Shown here: positions 54,793 through 64,000 of the stretch, piece after piece
How the letters are laid out: every line of letters begins with the position of its first letter
Position numbering within the stretch: the first letter of the stretch is position 1
Source of the DNA: Luzula sylvatica
Taxonomy: Eukaryota; Streptophyta; Magnoliopsida; Poales; Juncaceae
Direction of reading: 5' to 3'
Length of the DNA: 64,000 bases
Assembly (NCBI GenBank): GCA_946800325.1
Contig: OX326958.1
Coordinates: 13,978,992 to 14,042,991, forward strand
Notes under the pieces: generated by a model
Told to the model about the DNA's origin: nothing
What the model saw: only the letters and a program-made list of their open reading frames with translations
Database searches by the model: none
Program-made: the position numbers and the translations under genes

Positions 54793-56404
54793 TACTACAT
54801 AACATTTCACCAAAATTTACAAACACTAAGAAAGTTTGTTTTTCGATTCAAAACAATCTGTTTATGCTTTGGGGAGTTCAAATAACGTATTTTTAGATCA
54901 TTTGAATCGTATCTTTTACCACATAACATTTCACCAAAATTTACAAACACTAAGACAGTTTGTTTTTCGATTCAAAACAATTTGTTTATGCTTTGGGGAG
55001 TTCAAATAACGTATTTTTAGATCATTTGAATCGTATCTTTTACCACATAACATTTCACCAAAATTAACAAACACTAAGAAAGTTTGTTTTTCGATTCAAA
55101 ACAATCTGTTTATGCTTTGGGGAGTTCAAATAACGTATTTTGAGATCATTTGAATCGTATCTTTTACCACATAACATTTCACCGAAATTTACAAACACTA
55201 AGAAAGTTTGTTTTTCGATTCAAAACAATCTGTTTATGCTTTGGGGAGTTCAAATAACGTATTTTGAGATCATTTGAATCGTATCTTTTACCACATAACA
55301 TTTTACCGAAATTTACAAACACTAAGAAAGTTTGTTTTTCGATTCAAAACAATTTGTTTATGTTTTGGCGAGTTCAAATAACGTATTTTGAGATCATTTG
55401 AATCGTATCTTTTACTACATAACATTTCACCAAAATTTACAAACACAAAGAAAGTTTGTTTTTCGATTCAAAACAATATGTTTATGCTTTGGGGAGTTCA
55501 AATAATGTATTTTGAGATCATTTGAATCGTATCTTTTACCACATAACATTTCACCAAAATTTACAAACACTAAGAAAGTTTGTTTTTCGATTCAAAACAA
55601 TCTGTTTATGCTATGGGGAGTTCAAATAACGTATTTTGAGATCATTTGAATCGTATCTTTTACCACATAACATTTCACCGAAATTTACAAACACTAAGAA
55701 AGTTTGTTTTTCGATTCAAAACAATTTGTTTATGTTTTGCGGAGTTCAAATAACGTATTTTGAGATCATTTGAATCATATCTTTTACTACATAACATTTC
55801 ACCAAAATTTACAAACACTAAGAAAGTTTGTTTTTCGATTCAAAACAATATGTTTATGCTTTGGGGAGTTCAAATAATGTATTTTGAGATCATTTGAATC
55901 GTATCTTTTACCACATAACATTTCACCAAAATTTACAAACGCTAAGAAAGTTTATATTTCGATTCAAAACAATCTGTTTATGCTATGGGGAGTTCAAACA
56001 ACGTATTTTGAGATCATTTGAATCGTATCTTTTACCACATAACATTTCACCAAAATTTACAAACACTAAGAAAGTTTGTTTTCCGATTCAAAACAATCTG
56101 TTTATGCTATGGGGAGTTCAAATAACGTATTTTGAGATCATTTGAATCGTATCTTTTACCACATAACATTTCACCAAAATTTACAAACACTAAGAAAGTT
56201 TGTTTTTCGATTCAAAACAATCTGTTTATGCTTTGGGGAGTTCAAATAACGTATTTTGAGATCATTTGAATCGTATCTTTTACCACATAACATTTCACCA
56301 AAATTTACAAACACTAAGACAGTTTGTTTTTCGATTGAAAACAATTTGTTTATGCTTTGGGGAGTTCAAATAACGTATTTTTAGATCATTTGAAACGTAT
56401 CTTT
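54793..56404 (+). repeat. 1,612-bp tandem duplication, copy 2
   Basis: Directly adjacent copy of 53181-54792. It ends at a type-A monomer (56405), where the matching monomer after copy 1 is instead the first monomer of this copy. Confidence 0.9.
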
Positions 56405-57272
56405 TACTACATAACATTTCACCAAAATTTACAAACACTAAGAAAGTTTGTTTTTCGATTCAAAACAATATGTTTATGCTTTGGGGAGTTCCAATAATGA
56501 ATTTTTACATCATTTGAATCGTATCTTTTACAACATAACATTTCACCAAAATTAACAAACACTAAGAAAGTATGTTTTTCGATTCAAAACAATCTGTTTA
56601 TGCTTTGGGGAGTTCAAATAACGTATTTTGAGATCATTTGAATCGTATCTTTTACCACATAACATTTCACCGAAATTTACAAACACTAAGAAAGTTTGTT
56701 TTTCGATTCAAAACAATTTGTTTATGCTTTGGGGAGTTCAAGTAACGTATTTTGAGATCATTTGAATCGTATCTTTTACCACATAACATTTCACCAAAAT
56801 TTACAAACACTAAGAAAGTTTGTTTTTCGATTCAAAACAATCTGTTTATGCTTTGGGGAGTTCAAATAACGTATTTTGAGATCATTTGAATCGTATCTTT
56901 TACCACATAACATTTCACCAAAATTTACAAACACTAAGACAGTTTGTTTTTCGATTCAAAACAATTTGTTTATGCTTTGGGGAGTTCAAATAACGTATTT
57001 TGAGATCATTTGAATCGTATCTTTTACCACATAACATTTCACCAAAATTTACAAACACTAAGAAAGTTTGTTTTTCGATTCAAAACAATCTGTTTATGCT
57101 ATGGGGAGTTCAAATAACGTATTTTTAGATCATTTGAATCGTATCTTTTACCACATAACATTTCACCACAATTTACAAACACTAAGAAAGTTTGTTTTTC
57201 GATTGAAAACAATCTGTTTATGCTTTGGGGAGTTCGAATAACGTATTTTTAGATCATTTGAATCGTGTCTTT
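56405..57272 (+). repeat. HOR unit 25: 7-mer
   Basis: A B J K L P Q, 868 bp. A reads AATGAATTTT. The last monomer has CACCACAATT, GATTGAAAAC and GTTCGAAT. Confidence 0.8.
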
Positions 57273-58884
57273 TACTACATAACATTTCACCAAAATTTAC
57301 AAACACTAAGAAAGTTTGTTTTTCGATTCAAAACAATATGTTTATGCTTTGGGGAGTTCCAATAATGTATTTTTACATCATTTGAATCGTATCTTTTACC
57401 ACATAACATTTCACCAAAATTAACAAACACTAAGAAAGTATGTTTTTCGATTCAAAACAATCCGTTTATGCTTTGGGGAGTTCAAATAACGTATTTTGAG
57501 ATCATTTGAATCGTATCTTTTACCACATAACATTTCACCGAAATTTACAAACACTAAGAAAGTTTGTTTTTCGATTCAAAACAATTTGTTTATGCTTTGG
57601 GGAGTTCAAGTAACGTATTTTGAGATCATTTGAATCATATCTTTTACCACATAACATTTCACCAAAATTTACAAACACTAAGAAAGTTTGTTTTTTGATT
57701 CAAAACAATCTGTTTATGCTTTGGGGAGTTCAAATAACGTATTTTGAGATCATTTGAATCGTATCTTTTACCACATAACATTTCACCAAAATTTACAAAC
57801 ACTAAGACAGTTTGTTTTTCGATTCAAAACATTTTGTTTATGCTTTGGGGAGTTCAAATAACGTATTTTTAGATCATTTGAATCGTATCTTTTACTACAT
57901 AACATTTCACCAAAATTTACAAACACTAAGAAAGTTTGTTTTTCGATTCAAAACAATATGTTTATGCTTTGGGGAGTTCCAATAACGTATTTTTACATCA
58001 TTTGAATCGTATCTTATACCACATAACATTTCAGCAAAATTAACAAACACTAAGAAAGTATGTTTTTCGATTCAAAACAATCTGTTTATGCTTTGGGGAG
58101 TTCAAATAACGTATTTTGAGATCATTTGAATCGTATCTTTTACCACATAACATTTCACCGAAATTTACAAACACTACGAAAGTTTGTTTTTCGATTCAAA
58201 ACAATTTGTTTATGCTTTGGGGAGTTCAAGTTACGTATTTTGAGATCATTTGAATCGTATCTTTTACCACATAACATTTCACCAAAATTTACAAACACAA
58301 AGAAAGTTTGTTTTTCGATTCAAAACAATATGTTTATGCTTTGGGGAGTTCAAATAACGTATTTTGAGATCATTTGAATCGTATCTTTTACCACATAACA
58401 TTTCACCAAAATTTACAAACACTAAGACAGTTTGTTTTTCGATTCAAAACAATTTGTTTATGCTTTGGGGAGTTCAAATAACGTATTTTGAGACCATTTG
58501 AATCGTATCTTTTACCACATAACATTTCACCGAAATTTACAAACACTAAGAAAGTTTGTTTTTCGATTCAAAACAATCTGTTTATGCTTTGGGGAGTTCA
58601 AATAACGTATTTTGAGATCATTTGAATCGTATCTTTTACTACATAACATTTCACCAAAATTTACAAACACTAAGAAAGTTTGTTTTTCGATTCAAAACAA
58701 TATGTTTATGCTTTGGGGAGTTCAAATAAAGTATTTTGAGATCATTTGAATCGTATCTTTTACCACATAACATTTCACCAAAATTTACAAACACTAAGAA
58801 AGTTTGTTTTTCGATTCAAAACAATCTGTTTATGCTATGGGGAGTTCAAATAACGTATTTTGAGATCATTTGAATCGTATCTTT
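57273..58884 (+). repeat. HOR unit 26: 13-mer
   Basis: A B C D G H I J K L M O P. J has CACTACG and CAAGTTACG, K has ACACAAAG with A66, and O has AATAAAGTA. These marks return 3,596 bp downstream from 61489. Confidence 0.8.
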
Positions 58885-59504
58885 TACCACATAACATTTC
58901 ACCAAAATTTACAAACACTAAGAAAGTTTGTTTTTCGATTCAAAACAATCTGTTTATGCTTTGGGGAGTTCCAATAATGTATTTTTACATCATTTGAATC
59001 GTATCTTTTACCACATAACATTTCACCAAAATTAACAAACACTAAGAAAGTATGTTTTTCGATTCAAAACAATCCGTTTATGCTTTGGGGAGTTCAAATA
59101 ACGTATTTTGAGATCATTTGAATCGTATCTTTTACCACATAACATTTCACCGAAATTTACAAACACTAAGAAAGTTTGTTTTTCGATTCAAAACAATTTG
59201 TTTATGCTTTGGGGAGTTCAAGTAACGTATTTTGAGATCATTTGAATCATATCTTTTACCACATAACATTTCACCAACATTTACAAACACTAAGAAAGTT
59301 TGTTTTTCGATTCAAAACAATATGTTTATGCTTTGGTGAGTTCAAATAACGTATTTTGAGATCATTTGAATCGTATCTTTTACCACATAACATTTCACCA
59401 AAATTTACAAACACTAAGATAGTTTGTTTTTCGATTCAAAACAATTTGTTTATGCTTTGGGGAGTTCAAATAATGTATTTTTAGATCATTTCAATCGTAT
59501 CTTT

Positions 59505-60496
59505 TACTACATAACATTTCACCAAAATTTACAAACACTAAGAAAGTTTGTTTTTCGATTCAAAACAATATGTTTATGCTTTGGGGAGTTCCAATAACAT
59601 ATTTTTACATCATTTGAATCGTATCTTTTACCACATAACATTTCACCAAAATTAACAAACACTAAGAAAGTTTGTTTTTCGATTCAAAACAATCTGTTTA
59701 TGCTTTGGGGAGTTCAAATAACGTATTTTGAGATCATTTGAATAGTATCTTTTACCACATAACATTTCACCGAAATTTACAAACACTAAGAAAGTTTGTT
59801 TTTCGATTCAAAACAATTTGTTTATGCTTTAGGGAGTTCAAGTAACGTATTTTGATATCATTTGAATCGTATCTTTTACCACATAACATTTCACCGAAAT
59901 TTACAAACACTAAGAAAGTTTGTTTTTCGATTCAAAACAATTTGTTTATGCTTTGGGGAGTTCAAGTAACGTATTTTGAGATCATTTGAATCGTATCTTT
60001 CACCACATAACATTTCACCAAAATTTACAAACACTAAGAAAGTTTGTTTTTCGATTCAAAACAATCTGTTTATGCTTTGGGGAGTTCAAATAACGTATTT
60101 TGAGATCATTTGAATCGTATCTTTTACCACATAACATTTCACCAAAATTTACAAACACTAAGACAGTTTGTTTTTCGATTCAAAACAATTTGTTTATGCT
60201 TTGGGGAGTAGAAATAACGTATTTTTAGATCATGTGAATCGTAACTTTTACCACATAACATTTCACCAAAATTTACAAACACTAAGAAAGTTTGTTTTTC
60301 GATTCAAAACAATTTGTTTATGCTTTGGGGAGTTTAAATAACGTATTTTGAGATCTTTTGAATCGTATCTTTTTCTACATAACATTTCATCAAAATTTAC
60401 AAACACAAAGAAAGTTTGTTTTTCAATTCAAAACAATTTGTTTATGCTTTGGGGAGTTCAAATAACGTATTTTGAGATCATTTGAATCGTATCTTT
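59505..60496 (+). repeat. 992-bp tandem duplication, copy 1
   Basis: Eight monomers followed directly by a copy at 60497-61488. Shared private marks are AACATATTTTTAC, GAATAGTAT, CTTTAGGGAG, TTTGATATC, CTTTCACCAC, GAGTAGAAAT, GTAACTTTTACC, GAGATCTTTTG, TTTTTCTACAT, TTTCATCAAAA and TTTTTCAATTC. The one difference noticed is CATGTGAATC versus CATTTGAATC near 60231. Confidence 0.92.
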
Positions 60497-61488
60497 TACT
60501 ACATAACATTTCACCAAAATTTACAAACACTAAGAAAGTTTGTTTTTCGATTCAAAACAATATGTTTATGCTTTGGGGAGTTCCAATAACATATTTTTAC
60601 ATCATTTGAATCGTATCTTTTACCACATAACATTTCACCAAAATTAACAAACACTAAGAAAGTTTGTTTTTCGATTCAAAACAATCTGTTTATGCTTTGG
60701 GGAGTTCAAATAACGTATTTTGAGATCATTTGAATAGTATCTTTTACCACATAACATTTCACCGAAATTTACAAACACTAAGAAAGTTTGTTTTTCGATT
60801 CAAAACAATTTGTTTATGCTTTAGGGAGTTCAAGTAACGTATTTTGATATCATTTGAATCGTATCTTTTACCACATAACATTTCACCGAAATTTACAAAC
60901 ACTAAGAAAGTTTGTTTTTCGATTCAAAACAATTTGTTTATGCTTTGGGGAGTTCAAGTAACGTATTTTGAGATCATTTGAATCGTATCTTTCACCACAT
61001 AACATTTCACCAAAATTTACAAACACTAAGAAAGTTTGTTTTTCGATTCAAAACAATCTGTTTATGCTTTGGGGAGTTCAAATAACGTATTTTGAGATCA
61101 TTTGAATCGTATCTTTTACCACATAACATTTCACCAAAATTTACAAACACTAAGACAGTTTGTTTTTCGATTCAAAACAATTTGTTTATGCTTTGGGGAG
61201 TAGAAATAACGTATTTTTAGATCATTTGAATCGTAACTTTTACCACATAACATTTCACCAAAATTTACAAACACTAAGAAAGTTTGTTTTTCGATTCAAA
61301 ACAATTTGTTTATGCTTTGGGGAGTTTAAATAACGTATTTTGAGATCTTTTGAATCGTATCTTTTTCTACATAACATTTCATCAAAATTTACAAACACAA
61401 AGAAAGTTTGTTTTTCAATTCAAAACAATTTGTTTATGCTTTGGGGAGTTCAAATAACGTATTTTGAGATCATTTGAATCGTATCTTT
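60497..61488 (+). repeat. 992-bp tandem duplication, copy 2
   Basis: Adjacent copy of 59505-60496. It is followed by an H-type monomer carrying TGCTTAAGGG, which differs from the first monomer of the block. Confidence 0.92.
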
Positions 61489-62480
61489 TACTACATAACA
61501 TTTCACCAAAATTTACAAACACTAAGAAAGTTTGTTTTTCGATTCAAAACAATATGTTTATGCTTAAGGGAGTTCCAATAACGTATTTTTACATCATTTG
61601 AATCGTATCTTTTACCACATAACATTTCACCAAAATTAACATACACTAAGAAAGTATGTTTTTCGATTCAAAACAATCTGTTTATGCTTTGGGGAGTTCA
61701 AATAACGTATTTTGAGATCATTTGAATCGTATCTTTTACCACATAACATTTCACCGAAATTTACAAACACTACGAAAGTTTGTTTTTCGATTCAAAACAA
61801 TTTGTTTATGCTTTGGGGAGTTCAAGTTACGTATTTTGAGATCATTTGAATCGTATCTTTTACCACATAACATTTCACCAAAATTTACAAACACAAAGAA
61901 AGTTTGTTTTTCGATTCAAAACAATATGTTTATGCTTTGGGGAGTTCAAATAACGTATTTTTAGATCATTTGAATCGTATCTTTTACCACATAACATTTC
62001 ACCAAAATTTACAAACACTAAGACAGTTTGTTTTTCGATTCAAAATAATTTGTTTATGCTTTGGGGAGTTCAAATAACGTATTTTGAGATCATTTGAATC
62101 GTATCTTTTACCACATAACATTTCACCGAAATTTACAAACACTAAGAAAGTTTGTTTTTCGATTCAAAACAATCTGTTTATGCTTTGGGGAGTTCAAATA
62201 ACGTATTTTGAGATCATTTGAATCGTATCTTTTACTACATAACATTTCACCAAAATTTACAAACACTAAGAAAGTTTGTTTTTCGATTCAAAACAATATG
62301 TTTATGCTTTGGGGAGTTCAAATAAAGTATTTTGAGATCATTTGAATCGTATCTTTTACCACACAACATTTCACCAAAATTTACAAACACTAAGAAAGTT
62401 TGTTTTTCGATTCAAAACAATCTGTTTATGCTTTGGGGAGTTCAAATAACGTATTTTTAGATCATTTGAATCGTATCTTT

Positions 62481-63472
62481 TACTACATAACATTTCACCA
62501 AAATTTACAAACACTAAGAAAGTTTGTTTTTCGATTCAAAACAATATGTTTATGCTTTGGGGAGTTCCAATAATGTATTTTTACATCATTTGAATCGTAT
62601 CTTTTACCACATAACATTTCACCAAAATTAACAAACACTAAGAAAGTATGTTTTTCGATTCAAAACAATCCGTTTATGCTTTGGGGAGTTCAAATAACGT
62701 ATTTTGAGATCATTGGAATCGTATCTCTTACCACATAACATTTCACCGAAATTTACAAACACTAAGAAAGTTTGTTTTTCGATTCAAAACAATTTGTTTA
62801 TGCTTTGGGGAGTTCAAGTAACGTATTTTGAGATCATTTGAATCATATCTTTTACCACATAACATTTCACCAACATTTACAAACACTAAGAAAGTTTGTT
62901 TTTCGATTCAAAACAATATGTTTATGCTTTGGTGAGTTCAAATAACGTATTTTGAGATCATTTGAATCGTATCTTTTACCACATAACATTTCACCAAAAT
63001 TTACAAACACTAAGACAGTTTGTTTTTCGATTCAAAACAATTTGTTTATGCTTTGGGGAGTTCAAGTAACGTATTTTGAGATCATTTGAATTGTATCTTT
63101 TACCACATAACATTTCACCAAAATTTACAAACACTAAGAAAGTTTGTTTTTCGATTCAAAACAATATGATTATGCTTTGGGGAGTTCCAATATTGTATTT
63201 TTACAACATTTGAATCGTATCTTTTACCACATAACATTTCACCAAAATTAACAGACACTAAGAAAGTTTGTTTTTCGATTCAAAACAATCTGTTTATGCT
63301 TTGGGGAGTTCAAATAACGTATTTTGAGATCATTTGAATCGTATCTTTTACCACATAACATTTCACCGAAATTTACAAACACTAAGAAAGTTTGTTTTTC
63401 GATTTAAAACAATTTGTTTATGTTTTGGGGAGTTCAAATAACGTATTTTGAGATCATTTGAATCGTATCTTT
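62481..63472 (+). repeat. HOR unit 28: 8-mer
   Basis: A B C D E, then three mosaic monomers: one with ATATGATTATG, CCAATATTG and TTACAACATT (from 63101), one with AACAGACAC, and one with GATTTAAAAC and TGTTTTGGGG. D carries ACCAACATT and TTGGTGAG, as in the unit at 58885. Confidence 0.8.
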
Positions 63473-64000
63473 TACTACATAACATTTCACCAAAATTTAC
63501 AAACACTAAGAAAGTTTGTTTTTCGATTCAAAACAATATGTTTATGCTTTGGGGAGTTCCAATAATGTATTTTTACATCATTTGAATCGTATCTTTTACA
63601 ACATAACATTTCACCAAAATTAACAAACACTAAGAAAGTATGTTTTTCGATTCAAAACAATCCGTTTATGCTTTGGGGAGTTCAAATAACGTATTTTGAG
63701 ATCATTTGAATCGTATCTTTTACCACATAACATTTCACCGAAATTTACAAACACTAAGAAAGTTTGTTTATCGATTCAAAACAATTTGTTTATGCTTTGG
63801 GGAGTTCAAGTAACGTATTTTGAGATCATTTGAATCATATCTTTTACCACATAACATTTCACCAAAATTTACAAACACTAAGAAAGTTTGTTTTTCGATT
63901 CAAAACAATATGTTTATGCTTTGGTGAGTTCAAATAACGTATTTTGAGATCATTTGAATCGTATCTTTTACCACATAACATTTCACCAAAATTTACAAAC
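63473..64000 (+). repeat. HOR unit 29: partial, cut by window end
   Basis: A B C and a D-like monomer (A66, TTGGTGAG), then 32 bp of the next monomer (63969-64000). C has GTTTATCGATTC. The array continues past the window. Confidence 0.85.

Larger units (their letters stand above)
46390..56404 (+). repeat. Long irregular zone with only one type-A start
   Basis: Eighty monomer equivalents plus two 48-bp duplications, two 1-bp deletions (near 49427 and 52575, both CAAAAAATC) and one 1-bp insertion (six-T run near 50946). After the opening A B C there is no further CCAATAATG monomer until 56405. CCAATAACG (H-like) monomers take its place. Several monomers share TGCTTAAGGGAG. Confidence 0.75.
58885..62480 (+). 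repeat. HOR unit 27: 29-mer containing a tandem 8-mer
   Basis: Starts with a Q/A hybrid monomer (TACCAC and C66 in front, CCAATAATG and TACATC behind), then B C D G, two copies of an 8-monomer block, then H I J K L M O Q. The last eight monomers repeat 57,893-58,884 marks. Confidence 0.8.
1..64000 (+). repeat. 124-bp satellite DNA array filling the window
   Basis: TACCAC (or TACTAC) followed by ATAACATTTCACC recurs every 124 bp from position 1 to 63969, always on the same strand. The consensus is about 71% A+T and has three CpG sites, at monomer positions 52, 94 and 116. Well-conserved segments are ATAACATTTCACC (7-19) and TTTATGCTTTGGGGAGTT (69-86). The monomer count (514 complete plus a partial) fits the coordinates exactly after five 48-bp duplications and ten 1-bp indels are allowed for, so there is no transposon, gene or inversion inside. 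Both array ends lie outside the window. Long, unidirectional, HOR-organised satellites are typical of centromeric or pericentromeric chromatin; that location is an inference. I do not recognise the family. Confidence 0.98.

Noticed and set aside
1..64000. CRISPR array
   Set aside because: Repeats are contiguous with no unique spacers and the period is 124 bp throughout.
1..64000. Transposon or retroelement insertions, or tRNA/rRNA genes within the array
   Set aside because: Monomer phase is continuous from end to end and the length budget closes exactly, leaving no room for inserted sequence.

Overview
The whole 64,000-bp window is one uninterrupted tandem satellite-DNA array. I find no gene, RNA gene, transposon, CRISPR array or unique sequence in it. 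The repeat unit is a 124-bp, AT-rich monomer (the consensus has 36 G+C in 124, about 29%), always in the same orientation. Setting monomer position 1 at the T of TACCACATAAC, the window holds 514 complete monomers (starting at position 1) plus 32 bp of a 515th (starting at 63969). This count closes exactly once five 48-bp internal duplications, nine 1-bp deletions and one 1-bp insertion are allowed for, so no foreign insertion is hidden in the array.

The monomers fall into about 17 recurring types (called A to Q here), told apart by fixed substitutions at a handful of positions: 4, 20, 26, 40, 42, 44, 66, 67, 77, 88, 90, 94, 102, 104 and 117. They recur in a fixed order and form a higher-order repeat (HOR). 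A full 17-mer (A to Q, about 2,108 bp) is present at 7436-9542 and 21942-24049. The other units are deletion or duplication derivatives of it: 14-mers and 9-mers in 1-7435, 15-mers around 15371-19089, and 4- to 29-mers elsewhere. Types A-B-C-D-E and H-I-J-K-L share the same marks, so the 17-mer itself seems to be built from an older 7-mer module (868 bp) copied twice plus a trimer (O-P-Q).

Layout: 1-7435, homogenised 14-mer and 9-mer units with a 1-bp deletion marker in type I; 7436-21941, 17-mer-derived units of 9 to 21 monomers; 21942-36325, longer composite units with a 2.2-kb block copied 3,844 bp away; 36326-56404, a rearranged zone where type A becomes rare and a 172-bp variant monomer appears five times; 53181-56404, a 1,612-bp tandem duplication; 59505-61488, a 992-bp tandem duplication; 62481-64000, a return to A-B-C-D units.

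Such an array with HOR organisation is characteristic of eukaryotic centromeric or pericentromeric heterochromatin. I do not recognise the monomer and cannot name the species. Recurrent CpG-to-TpG/CpA variants are compatible with a genome that methylates cytosine, for example a plant, but do not prove it. Open reading frames of 61-88 codons occur on both strands, but they are products of the repeat and not genes.
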